Source: Mercurialis annua
Lineage: Eukaryota; Streptophyta; Magnoliopsida; Malpighiales; Euphorbiaceae
NCBI RefSeq assembly: GCF_937616625.2
Contig: NC_065570.1
Location: 11,728,001 to 11,792,000, forward strand
Length of the DNA: 64,000 bases
Reading direction: 5' to 3'
Positions 1-11,487 of this stretch are shown in pieces. The notes beneath the pieces were generated by a model. That model was not told the DNA's origin, did not search any database, and was given only the letters and a program-made list of their open reading frames with translations. A program made the position numbers and the translations under genes. Numbering within the stretch: the stretch's first letter is position 1; the number at the start of each line of letters is the position of its first letter.

Positions 1-239
1 TTTTGTATGATGGTTCATAATATAATATTGTTTATAAATTTTGACACCGATGAGTTATCATGAACGAAGAATAAGATATTGTACCGAAGTTTCATAATTT
101 AAAAAAAAACTATAAATAAAAAAAATAGAGTAACTAAAAAGCAATTAGTTAGCAATTGCAAAAAAACCAATGGATAACCATAAAGCAACTAATAAAAAAT
201 CAAAACAAAAGCAATTAAAAAGCAACTAATGAGCATGGC

Positions 240-1300
240 TGAAAGGTGGGAAAATCAATACGCACCAAATAGGACTGTTTTGCTTCGGTCGTTTGGCTAG
301 TACTCTATTTAACATGTCGAGGGTTTGTGACAGTGCTTCAATGCATGCTCTGATGGAGAGGTTGATGTATACCACTCACACCTTTCATTTTCCAGTAGGG
401 GAGATGAGTGTGACTCCGTTGGACTTCTCGCTTATTATTGGGATAGCTTTTGGTGGTCAACCGGTGCCATTTGATAGTGGTTCGGTGATCTATGATTGAC
501 GAAATGAGTACATCTTTGAGATGTTAGGCTTTGTACCGCAAGTCAAGGGGCGTACGAGGATGGACACAAGGTTGATCAAATTACTCAAATATTTCTGTTT
601 TATTTGTTGGGCACCACGATTTTCTGCAATTTGTCTTTGACTCTTCCTCTTTGTGTATTACCGGTGGTTAAGGATCTTGATCAGATTGCGTCCTATGATT
701 GAGGGTCATCTGCCCTCGCCTATTTGTATGGTAGCATGGACCTGGTTGTCCATAGGGGGTCTCGCCTTTATGGGATGTGGCATGTTGTGCATATAAGTTC
801 TTTATCTGACCCCATATCTTTATGCCTCTTGTCTTTACTGATTTTCTGATTTGATTATGTGTTCCCCGTTTCCAGATTTGGGCTATCTAGACTAGTATTA
901 TAACCGGATTTTATGACCTGCCGGCACCGGGCATTCCTCTGCTGCGATTCTGGGACATCTCTCGTACTTTGACTCAGTGTTAAAGAGCTGAATGCATAGA
1001 CTAGCTGAACTACCTAGCATGGATCGATGTACGTAACAAACATATTAGTGTATAAGTTGTGTTCGAATTGCAATGCGTATTTATAGCAATTTTTCGGTGC
1101 ACGCATCTTGGAACACTCCTCCAGGGGGAACACTGGCCTCGTTGACTTCAGGGAGCTATTAGTAAGTCTGGCATGCGCTATCTGATGCATGGTCCGAACT
1201 TTCGGTCTTGGTTTCTAGGAGAGCATGTGCTCCACTAGTAGGTTGGCTGACGTGCGTATGCTCATGCTCTATTCTAGTGTGTATGCAAATATGCAACTTG
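240..1300 (+). pseudogene. Plant mobile domain (PMD / MAIN-like) pseudogene
   Basis: The plus strand carries remnants of the plant mobile domain, found in MAIN/MAIL proteins and in Gypsy or Mutator passengers. An open segment at about 290-499 reads STLFNMSRVCDSASMHALME, then THTFHFPVGEMSVTPLDFSL, then the glycine-rich stretch typical of the domain start. It stops at 497-499. Further pieces follow in shifted frames: a segment ending DLVVH and GSRLYGMWHVVH near 710-800, and one with PAPGIPLLRFWD near 920-955. Several frame changes and stops separate them, so the gene is dead. The family assignment rests on remembered consensus (HTFHLPxGEMT) and not on an alignment. No TIR or LTR could be tied to it, so whether it was a host gene or a transposon passenger is open. 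Confidence 0.6.
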
Positions 1301-2250
1301 TGTTTTGACTGCTCTTTGGGCTTTCTTGCAGTATCACATCGAGGAGCTGGAGGATTGCTTGCGGCGGGCTGATGGTGGAGCTGACGACTTCCCCCCTGGA
1401 TGCGCTGGTAGTAGAGCTGGTAACTTATTGGTCGGTGGGTGCGGTCTTGGAGATTCTAGTGGTCATGGAGACTTTGCTTCTTCTTCCAATGGTACGCAAG
1501 TTAGGCGCGATGATGATATGCTTTTAGGGAGCGATGATGGCGATACAGAATTGTTAGTAAGACTAGGATTCTGACGAGTAGTTATTACTCTTTGTATTCG
1601 TTTGATGTTCCGAATAATGTCCTATATTGTATGCCATAGCACTGTATAGTATGTCTTGATGTATCGCATGTTGGCCTTTTACTGTTATAATATTGCACTC
1701 TGTATGTCCCATTTGTGTTTCTGATTTTGTAAAAAGTGGCTTGATTCTTCGTCTTTTGCTAGAATCGGTTTAGTCTCTTCTAGACTAGGAACCCGTTGTC
1801 TCGTACTGTCTGAACGGTAGGGGTCTTATGTCCCCTACTGTTTGAGTGAGGAAGTCATGATGCCCCTATATTGCCCGGTTGGTAAGAACTTTGATGCCTC
1901 ATGTTATCTAGATTGCAGTCTTCGGATAGCGGAGACAAGTTGCCTATTATGGATGGTGGAGCCCAGATGCCCCCCTGTGTTATCTGTCTGACGAGGACTT
2001 TGATGTCCCCTACTATCTAGATAGCGGAGGCATGTCGCCTATTATGGATACTTCTGGGAAGAGGTTTTTACAAGTCTATCCCCATCACTTTTTACTATGA
2101 AAATAGTATTACCCATATATTTATTTAACTTATTAAAAGAATTGTGAATTCGCTATATTTGTATATTTCCTTAGAAATCCAAAAAGGTCCTTAGAACTTT
2201 ATTGAAAAACGAAAATGATTTTAAAATTTTAAAAATGAGTATGCCACGTG
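1301..2250. other. Non-coding stretch downstream of the PMD pseudogene
   Basis: This holds an 89-codon open frame at 1305-1574 that is rich in Gly and Asp and has no recognisable domain. It may be the decayed C-terminal part of the PMD pseudogene. From about 1800 to 2050 there are diverged near-repeats of a unit containing 'gatgcccc' and 'tagatagcgga', suggesting an old local tandem duplication. I see no convincing gene. Confidence 0.4.
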
Positions 2251-2262
2251 AGATTTTTTATT

Positions 2263-2576
2263 GCCTTAAATGCATAAAAATCACTAACTTTCGAGTGTTT
2301 TTGGTATTTAATATGATCTTTTAATTTTGGCATACAAATACATGAACTTTCAAAATCTTGCAATAATGATACTGGCACCGTTTTGGTGTAATACGGCACC
2401 GTTTTCGATGTAAAACACCATTTTGGATATAAAACGACAACGTTAAGAATAAAAAAACCGCAAACGTAATACATAATTGCAAAATTGGAAAGTTCATGTT
2501 AAATATATCAAAATTGAAAGTTAATGTTAAATACTAAAAATATGCAAAAATTGGTGATATTTGATGCATTTAAGCC
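2263..2576. mobile_element. Long-TIR MITE (Mutator-like), 314 bp
   Basis: The two halves are inverted repeats of about 105 bp. The left end begins GCCTTAAATGCAT and the right end, reverse-complemented, begins GGCTTAAATGCAT. Homology continues inward through the motifs 'tagtatttaa', 'aactttcaa' and 'ttgcaat'. The flanks are ttttttatt (2254-2262) and gtttttatt (2577-2585), 8 of 9 identical, which fits the 9-bp target duplication of Mutator-like elements. There is no coding capacity. Confidence 0.7.
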
Positions 2577-3711
2577 GTTTTTATTTGAGACAAATGGGCT
2601 CGGATATAGAGCTGGCCATGGCCGGGTCAGCCCGTGAACCGGCCCGGTCAAATTCGGCCCGAAACAGGTCAAAACATGCCCGAAAACGGACGAAAATCAG
2701 TCTGGAACAGGACAAATTGTTGAACCGTAAACCGACAGTTTTGGGTCGGAACCATGATTCATGGGTCGAGTCCGTTGATAAAAAGTTATTAATTTTAATA
2801 TATACTATATTTGTTTTAGTTAATTTTTTAATTAATATAATATTATAATTTATTTTTATTTTTTGAATCAATCGAAATTTCATTCATAAATCCAAAGCAA
2901 TTACAGTAGTGAGAAATTCAAAAAAGTGACAGAACCACTTCTGATGACCTGACATGGAACGGGCATTTTGCGCTAGAACATGTGCATCTTGATTCGCATA
3001 TCGCCTCACAAAAATAAAAGAAACTTTACTTAACTGCCTTGCTAAAATAACACAATCATAGACAATAACATCAAAGTCAACCAGACTCGGATGCCTTATT
3101 TCCAACACGATCTTCATAGCATCAGATTCAACTTGAAACCCTTTAGCCAACTCAATACCTGTCTAATACCTAAAGCTTCAGCAACCACCTGCCCATCTAA
3201 CTTGACGAGCCTGAACGATGGTTCCCTTATCATCTCTGACCACGATACCGATGCCAACTCCTTCATTACCCGAGAAAAATGTCGCGTCTATATTGGCTTT
3301 GAGCCATCCCACCTCCGGCGGTTTCCAACAAGTTTTGCCACCATCCTTCAGAGTCCCCACCATATGCAAATCTCCAGAATGAGACCTCGCCACCTTCTTT
3401 GTAGGTAGCTGGGAACAAGCAGCTGAAATAATTGAATCAACTGACCCCGCCTTATTGCTCCACACAATTGCATTTCTATTGGCCCATATATTCCAACAAA
3501 CAAAAGCAATTAGATCACTTTCAACCAAAGAAATCCAACTGTTAACCCACTCAGCAAAGCTACCTCCATCTACATTGCATGGGGCATGCACTAACATGCA
3601 ACAGCTACTGGACATCTAATGAAAATATGAACAATTTCATTACCTGAGGATCAAACAGGACATTGCTCATTAATGAAGACCTTCCTTGATGCTAGAACAT
3701 CAGCCCAAGAA

Positions 3712-6046
3712 GATAACCGGAACAAACACGCCACAAGAAATTTCGAATATGCAGAGGTATTTCCAGCTTCCAAATCCTGCTCCATAACTCATTTGGACGA
3801 ACTAAGAACTCACCACACGCTGCTCTATAGTAGCTTTTAACTGAAAACCTATCTTTAGCATCAAAGATCCACTTCCAACTATCTTATACATTAGGATTAC
3901 TAATAGGAATTATGAGTATATTTGCCACATCGCTACCAACAAAGACATCGTTGACAAGACCCACATCCCAACTAGAAACGTCCACCTCTAGTAAACTGCT
4001 CACAGTAGGCATTAGATAGACTATCCGGAATCGGCGTAGAAATAAAACCACTATTAATATCGTCTAACCAAGTACTACCCCACACTTTAGTCCTCCGACC
4101 ATTTCCAATTCTCACCCTCGCCCCCTTCAACATAACCAGAATAGTTTCGAAAATACTCCTCCATACATAGCTTGGATTCGATCCCAGCTTCGCCTCTAAA
4201 AAAGAGTTCTTAGGAAAATACTTCGCTTTAAAAACTTTAGCCATCAAGTTATCCTCTGAACTAATAAGCCTCTACGCTTGCCTAGCCAATATGGCTAAGT
4301 TGAACTCCCGGATTTTTTGGAACCCCATACCACCAAACTTTTTCGAAATACAAAGTTTTTCCCACCAGACCTAATTGATCCCTTTCTTCTTCTCTTGGTC
4401 TCTACCCCACCAAAAAGAGTTAAAGCATTCTCTCTAGCTCTTCGCACAATCTAATAGAGATCAAAAACACGTTCATAACATAGCTAGGCAAAGATAACCG
4501 GAACAAACACGCCACAAGAATTTTCGAATATGCAGAGGTATTTCCAGCTTCCAAATCCTGCTCCACAACTCATTTGGACGAATTAACAACTCACCACACA
4601 CTGCTCTATAGTAGCTTTTTACTGAAAATCTACCTTTAGCATCAAAGATCCACTTCCAACTATCTTATACATTAGGATTACTAATAGGAATTCTGAGTAT
4701 ATTTGCCACGTCGCTACCAACAAACACATCGTTGACAAGACCCACATCCCAACTAGAACCGTCCACCTCTAGTAAACTGCTCACAGTAGGCATTAGATAG
4801 ACTATCCGGAATCGGCGTAGAAATAAAACCACTATTAATATCGTCTAACCAAGGACTACCCCACACTTTAGTCCTCTGACCATTGTCAATTCTCACCCTC
4901 GCCCCCTTCAACATAACCAGAATAGTTTCAAAAATACTCCTCCATACATAGCTTGGATTCGATCCCAGCTTCGCCTCTAAAAAGGAGTTCTTAGGAAAAT
5001 ATTTCGCTTTAAAAACTTTAGCCATCAAGTTATCCTCCGAACTAATAAGTCTCTACGCTTGCCTAGCCAATATGGCTAAGTTGAACTCCCGGATTTTCTT
5101 GAACCCCATGCCACCAAACTTTTTCGAAATACAAAAATTTTCCCATCGGGCCTAACTGATCCCTTTCTTCTTCTCTTGGTCTCTACCCCACTAAAAAGAG
5201 TTAAGCATTCTCTCTAGCTCTTTTCACAATCTAATAGCGATCAAAAACACGTTCATAACATAGCTAGGCAAAGATAATCTGAACAAACACGCCACAAGAA
5301 ATTTTGAATATGCAGAGTTATTTCCAGCTTCCAAATCGTGCTCTACAATTCATTTGGACGAACTAACAACTCACCACACGCTGCTATATGGTAGCTTTTA
5401 ACTGAAAATCTACCTTTAGCATCAAAGATCCACTTCTAACTATCTTATACATTAGGATTACTAATAGGAATTCTGAGTATCTTTGCAACGTCGCTACCAA
5501 CAAACACATCGTTGACAAGACCCACATCCCAACTAGAACCGTCCACCTCTAGTAAACTGCTCACAATAGGCATTAGATAGACTATCCGGAATCGGCGTAG
5601 AAATAAAACCACTATTAATATCGTCTAACCAAGGACTACCCCACACTTTAGTCCTCCGACCATTTCCAATTCTCACCCTCGCCCTCTTCAACACCAGAAT
5701 AGTTTCGAAATTACTCCTCCATACATAGCTTGGATTCGATCCCAGCTTCGCCTCTAAAAAGGAGTTCTTAGGAAAATACTTCGCTTTAAAAACTTTAGCC
5801 ATCAAGTTATCCTCCGATCTAATAAGTCTTCACGCTTGCCTAGCCAATATGGCTAAGTTGAACTCCAGGATTTTCTTGAACCCCATACCACCAAACTTTT
5901 TCGAAATACAAAGTTTTTCCCACCGGGCCTAATTGATCCCTTTCTTCTTCTCTTGGTCTCTACCCCACCAAAAAGAGTTAAGCATTCTCTCTAGCTCTTC
6001 GCACAATCTAATCGGGATCAAAAACACGTTCATAACATAGCAATGC
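3712..6046 (-). repeat. 780-bp tandem triplication inside LINE ORF2
   Basis: Three head-to-tail copies lie at about 3712-4491, 4492-5271 and 5272-6046. Each begins (plus strand) with agataaccggaacaaacac or a variant and ends with cgttcataacatagc. Each contains the same minus-strand frame starting MMAKVFKAKYFPKNS. Copies differ by scattered substitutions and a few small indels: the third copy lacks 3 bp in the 'cctcttcaacaccag' region. They therefore diverged after amplification. Unequal exchange or replication slippage within a single insertion is the likely origin. Confidence 0.9.
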
Positions 6047-7289
6047 ATAGATTGTGCTACCGTTTTAATTAGAACCTTTTTCCCACCTCTAGATAAGAAT
6101 TTTGAATTCCACCCTTTAACTTTATTTTGCACTCTCTCCTTGATGAAACCAAAAATCTCACATTTGTTTCGACCAACCAAAGAAGGGAGACCCAAATATT
6201 TTCCTCTACTAACCGCTTCCTCCACCCCCATCACTGTCATAATATCGGTCTTAACTTCAACCAAAACATTCGAGCTAAACATAATATTCAACTTTTGGAA
6301 ATTAACTTTTTGACCCGATAAATTCTCGTACACATCTAGAACACCTTTCACTACACTCATCTCATCCTCCGAAGCCCGAAAAAATAAAAAACAATCATCC
6401 GCAAAAAATAAATGGCTAATTGAAGGCGCACCTCTACTTATAGCCACTCCATGAATATTTAATACCAACTCATCATGCGCTAACAACAAGCTGAGACCCT
6501 TTGCGCATATAATAAATAAATAAGGCGATAGAGGATCGCCTTTTCTCAACCCCCGACTCGGAACAAGAGGATCCATATTAACACATCCCCAATACTCGTG
6601 TACCTGACAGAAGATATACAATATATAATCTAGTTAACCCATGAGTCATAAAAGCCTAACTTTCCCATCATGAAATCAATAAAGCTCCACCTAACTCTAT
6701 CATAGGCTTTACTCATATCGATTTTTAACTCCGTCGTACAAAATTTCCCCATCCTCTTGCATCTCAGATAATGACCAATCTCATATATTATAAGAAAATT
6801 ATATGTAATCAATTTTTTCTCCACAAATGCACTCTGATTCTCAAAAATAATTCTAGGCGTTAACTTTTTTATTCTGTTAGCTAATACTTTAGAAATTATT
6901 TTATGAACCACGTTACAAAGCAAAATGGGTCTAAGATCAGTGACAAACTACGGGTTACTTTTCTTAGGGAATAAAACTAATGTCGTACATTCAACCCTTT
7001 GTAAAAAGAACCATTAGCTACAAAATCACGACACAGTTTCACAACATCATTCCCGACTACACCATAATAAGATTTAAAGAAAGTCGGGTTAAACCCATCA
7101 GGACCTGGGAATTTATCATTATGCATACTAAAAATTGCCTCCCTCACTTCCAAATCAGAAATAAGGCTCATTAATCTATCATTATCATGACACAATACAC
7201 GTGGACCAAAGTCCACAAAATCACCAGGTACTGTATTTGAATCAGAAAAAAGGTTTCCGAAATACCTCAAAAGAATACCATCAATTTCC

Positions 7290-8070
7290 TGCTGAGAATT
7301 GCGCCAAATACCCACCTCATCTTTCAACCTATTAATTTTGTTGTTACATTTTCTGGCTGACGTATAATGATGAAAAAACCCTGTGTTTGCATCTCCCTCT
7401 GACATCTGAAAACCTTTTGGATCATTGTTTCCAGTAAACTTCTTCCTCAAATAGAGTCTCATAATATTTCTGTTCAGCTCTAACAAAGTCCGATGAACTG
7501 CAGCCCCCTTGGTTGATCTGAATACTACAAAGATGCTTTCTCAACCAATTTTCTGCTGAGAATTGCGCCAAATACCCACTTCTTCTTTCAACCTATTAAT
7601 TTTGTTGTTACATTCTCTGGCTAAAGTATAATGATGAAAATCCTCATGTTTGCATCTCCCTCTGACATCCAAAAACTTTTGGATCGTTGTTTCCAGTTTA
7701 CTTCTTCCTCAAATAGAGTCTCATGATATTTCTGTTCAGCTCTAACAAAGTCCGACGAACTGCAGCCCCCTTGGTTGATCTGAATACTACAAAGCTGCTT
7801 TCTCAACCAATTTCTTGCTGAGAATTGCACCAAATACCCACTTCATCTTTCAACCTATTAATTTTGTTGTTACATTTTCTGGCTGAAGTATAATGATGAA
7901 AAAACCTCGTGTTTGCATCTCCCTCTGACATCCAAAAACTTTTGGATCGTTGTTTCCAGTACACTTCTTCCTCAAATAGAGTCTCTTGATATATTTTTTC
8001 AGCTTTAACAAAGTCCGACGAACTGTAGCCCGCTTGATTGATATTAATATTACAAAGCTGCTTTCTCAAC
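7290..8070 (-). repeat. 263-bp tandem triplication inside LINE ORF2
   Basis: The copies start at about 7290, 7554 and 7816 (spacing 264 and 262 bp). Shared anchors are 'tgctgagaattgcgcc', 'ctttcaacctattaatttt' and 'tttgcatctccctctgacat'. Each encodes, on the minus strand, the segment SEGDANTRFFHHYTSARKC and its variants, which lies between endonuclease and reverse transcriptase. The boundary is clear at the distal side, where the third copy runs out at 'gctgctttctcaac' before unique sequence. It is independent of the 780-bp triplication 1.2 kb away. Confidence 0.85.
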
Positions 8071-8958
8071 TGCTCAAAACGTTTCTTGTAGTTAGGACAA
8101 TGCTCTTCTCTCCATCTTTTAAGAGACGACGTCGTTGCAGCGAACTTATCACATAAATATTAGGAATGTTACAGCCACTCCACGCACAAGCTACAACTCC
8201 CTCACAACCTTTCTTTACCAACCAGACATTGTCAAACCGAAACATGTGGCTTCTATGGCCATTAACTTGCCGAGTAACAGTTAGGAAAACAGACAAATGG
8301 TCTGAAGTAGAAGTCTCCTTATTAACTGTCGTTGCTTCTGGAAATAAATCCAACCATTCATGAGAACACAGAACCCTATCCAATCTCTCTTCAATTCTTC
8401 TAGCTGGATCCCTACCCCGATGCCATGTATACTTATAACCGGATGCACCAAGATCATTCAATCCACAACTCACCACCGTATCCCTAGACCATCAATCAAC
8501 TATCCCGGATGAGGAGCACCTCCCCGTTTTTCTTCAAACGATAAAATATCGTTAAAGTCACTGATAACACACCAAGAAAGTGAATTATCCCTACTACGAG
8601 TTTCAAGAACATTCCACGACTCACACCTCCTACTTCTTTCCGGACAACCATAGAAGCCCGTCAATCTCCAAACTTTCCCATCCTGCGACTTTATCTCCAA
8701 AATCAATGAAGTTTTCACAAGAACCTAAAATACTAACATCAAATTCTGAGAAGAAAGCCATGCCACCCCTTTTTCCCACACTATCAACCGAGAAAAAGTC
8801 ATCATAACCCATAGCACTATTTAACGCACCAACACGAACACCAGTAATCAAAGTTTTAATAAGGAATAAGAAAGAAGGATTTAATTTCCTGGCTAAATCA
8901 TGAAGGAACCGAATCGCACGCGGGCTAGCAATCCCACAATAGTTCCACCCGAGGCAAC

Positions 8959-10121
8959 TCATTGCTTCGGGCCAGCCTGATTACCAAGGCCAGCCAGACT
9001 ATAACATGTTGGGTCAACAGTAATATCAGACTCATGAAAGCTTGGCCCACTATCAATACGAACACTATTGGGTCCTAAATTCGACTGTTTCCTCTTAGGG
9101 TCCAACACCAAATCCTCATCCCCACTATTTGAATTAGAATTGATTTGATTAGATCCTCCCACATCTCTAACCACTAATTCAGTGAACTGATTCTCATTCA
9201 CCTCCTTTACCCAATCCTCTTTATTTTGAAAATCAAAATCTGGTTTGATTTGGATAGTGACAGATTTTCCGCCTTTTTCCCCTTCAAAACTTCCACGTCA
9301 TCGTCATCCCCTACCTCCCCACCATTCACCTCCGAACAAGAACCTCTCAGCCATTTACTTGCCAATGAAACTGGTACCTTCTTCAACACGTACCGCATAT
9401 ACGAACCATATGGAAACAATTCCTTAGCAACTGGATTATCATAGTAAAGTGAACAAAATTTATTGGAATGACCCATGATTCCGCAACAGAAACGGAACAT
9501 AGGTATCCTCTCGTACTAAAAATTTATCCAGCTCCATGCATTAACACTCCTACTCAATTTCTTCCTCCGCTTTAACAGCCTCTGAACATCAATGCTCACC
9601 ATAATCCTCAACGAGCTGCCTTCAGCTGGTTTGACAGCTCCAGTATCATGAAGAATAAATTTGCCCAAGAAATCACCCACATCTTATCCAAGTTTATTTG
9701 ATGCCAAACCCAATGGGATGTCCAGGACATGAACCCATAGTTCTGTATTACACAGTTCAATTCCGGCCAACGTTTCACCCACCACTAACTGTCGACAAAT
9801 GAACAAATGATGCTCAAAAGTCCATGGCCCATCCTCAATAACCCTCCGCATGTCCAACTCGTGATAGAACTGAAATAGGAAGATATTTGAAGCTGCCTCC
9901 GTTATCCAAACACCGCTTACTGGCTTCCATATAGGAGGTAAAACGAATTTGACAGCTTCACAGGTCACTGCTTTATCAGTCAGAAATCTACCAACCAGAC
10001 ACCATTTGTACTCCTCGATTTCCTCTCCAGCATCCTCCACTAGGACCTCCAGAGCCCCCCTCCTCTTCCTCTTCAGCAGACAGCCTCGAACCCAATCCAC
10101 CACACCTTGAAATCCAGCCAT
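8959..10121 (-). pseudogene. LINE ORF1 (DUF4283 plus CCHC zinc knuckle), broken
   Basis: ORF1 of the LINE starts at the ATG at 10121 (MAGFQGVVDW). Its first 145 codons read as a DUF4283 RNA-binding-type domain, with the hallmarks WCLVGRFLTDK, GPWTFEHHL and ELWVHVLDIP. A frame change near 9684 leads to DVGDFLGKFI, and a further change leads to a zinc knuckle (FRFCCGIMGHSNKFC, about 9450-9500). The last segment (9201-8959) is a low-complexity Ser/Asn-rich tail. Its stop codon overlaps the ORF2 start in an ATGA tetranucleotide at 8959-8962. At least two frameshifts make it a pseudogene. Known role of the family: nucleic-acid chaperone that coats the LINE RNA. Confidence 0.75.
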
Positions 10122-10672
10122 GAAACAGAACAGAAAAGAATAATAATATCCCAGTAAGAAACGCTTAAAAAATACACTCAACTTCTCACAACAATAGTAC
10201 GTAGTTATCAAAATATGATTGCATGTAAATATAAAGAACTAACCAATAGAAAAAGAAATAAGTGGGGGCTAAATCTCTCTCTTTAGTGATTGCAGAAGAC
10301 GGAAACAATAACTCGCACTAACACACAAATCTTACTCCACTACAAGAAATGAATAAAGAAAGCCACTATTAGACACCGGACACTTGTCGCGAAAACGCAC
10401 AAGACGAAACCTCACTTGTCAGAGTGCAAGACATATTAATAATTTATTTTTATTTCGTTATTTTCTTGTAATATTATCTTCACGTGTTATTTCATTTTAA
10501 AATTATATTTTAAAATTTATATTTTAATTTTATTTTTAATTTTTTTGAACCACATAGAACCCAGCATGGAACTGTCGCTTAAACAGTTACGGGCCGGTTT
10601 CATTTTTTTCTTGAACTGTGACCTAACTGTTTGGAACCGAAACTGCCGAATTTCGAACTGTGGCCACCTCTA

Positions 10673-11487
10673 TTTGGATGGTCTAATTTTGAAACATTGA
10701 AGACTTAATTGAGATCAAAAATTTGAAAAGTACCCACTTACTCCCCCTCCCTAAACCAAAGGTAAAACAAGTCAAAATGTCAAGTTTAAGATATTTTTTC
10801 TCAAAATCATGAACTTGAAATTAATTGATCTTTCATATTAAATTTAGGGTGCAAAATGAATCTTCATTGAAAAATATTCAACCAAACGAATAAAATAGTC
10901 GGGTTCAATTTGGCACAGATATTTATTCCAACTTCCATTTCAAAAATAATTATGATTTTTGATATTAAAAGATATTTTGACCAATAATTTTTCCAAAAGT
11001 TACTGCCAATTCCGCAAAAAACCGCTCATACCTAGTAAGCAAGAGAAGCTAGTGATAAGATACTAAATGTCGTGAATATTTTTGGCAAACATATTTTAAT
11101 TTGTTAGTTTCAAACACTTTCAAACCAGCCTAAGCACAATAATAATAAGTTTCACGCACATCAAATGCCTGAGAACACAGGTGATACATGCAACAAAGAA
11201 ATTAATAGAATCCCTAGGTTCGCACCCTACACTTAAAAATCTCTAAAAATTGCAACTTTCTCGAAATTTATAGCTGCCTCACAAAAAATTCAAAACCCAC
11301 CATGCATATTTCGTAGTCTAATGGCAAACGACACACATGCAGGCAAAAGAATACTGGAAAAATGCCAATAGCGACACAACATTAAAAAGTAGAAATGCTT
11401 TTTCTGGTCCTACATATGACAAAGATTGGGCAGTCCCGGCTGGGTCTTTGAAATGAACTCATCAAGAGACAGCAGAACATATTTGTC
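10673..11487. other. AT-rich 3' flank of VPS52
   Basis: No gene was found. The stretch lies between the hAT right end and the VPS52 stop codon and includes its 3' UTR at the right side. No open frame of note and no clear repeat ends were seen. Confidence 0.5.

Larger units (their letters stand above)
2884..8962 (-). pseudogene. LINE ORF2 (endonuclease, reverse transcriptase, RNase H), broken
   Basis: The APE-type endonuclease runs from 8962: MSCLGWNYCGI, then VISDFNDIL near 8540, and TSDHLSV near 8290. The usual catalytic Glu after LFL is replaced (LFLIKT). Reverse transcriptase follows: FPGPDGFNPTFFK near 7070-7110, QSAFVEKKLIT near 6790-6840, DMSKAYDRVRW near 6690-6720, GLRKGDPLSPYLF near 6520-6560, and the catalytic FADD box near 6395. 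The connection region with WGRDQEKKKG and the NPSYVWRSIF segment is present three times. The RNase H-like domain covers 3470-2884 (CWKPPEVGWLKANIDATFF, VVAEALGIRQVL-like region degraded). Stops and frame changes occur throughout. Some minus-strand segments stay open for more than 200 codons (6621-5929). Confidence 0.85.
2862..10438 (-). mobile_element. L1-type LINE (non-LTR retrotransposon), decayed, with internal triplications
   Basis: This is a minus-strand L1-superfamily element. It is bounded by a perfect 17-bp target duplication (ataatttatttttattt at 2845-2861 and 10439-10455). On the minus strand the order is ORF1 (from 10121), ORF2 endonuclease, reverse transcriptase, RNase H, and a short 3' UTR with the usual plant L1 tail (tttatgaatgaaatttcg, then A-rich). 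The observed 7.6 kb exceeds the usual 5-6 kb because about 1.56 kb and 0.53 kb are extra tandem copies. Many frameshifts and stops show it is no longer active. Confidence 0.85.
2607..10672. mobile_element. Non-autonomous hAT-like element split by a LINE
   Basis: The left end at 2607 reads TAGAGCTGGCCATGG and the right end at 10672, reverse-complemented, reads TAGAGGTGGCCACAG. Both are typical hAT terminal sequences, followed by a GC-rich stretch of 'ccggcccg' type. Removing the inserted LINE (2862-10438) and one copy of its 17-bp target duplication leaves about 472 bp. The flanking octamers ctcggata (2599-2606) and tttggatg (10673-10680) match at 5 of 8 positions and all three differences are transitions, as expected of a decayed 8-bp duplication. 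The ends could instead belong to two separate hAT remnants. Both strands are open across the left end (2561-2883) by composition only. Confidence 0.55.

Noticed and set aside
2561..2883. Overlapping opposite frames of 95 and 100 codons
   Set aside because: They span the GC-rich hAT terminus and the LINE junction; not coding.
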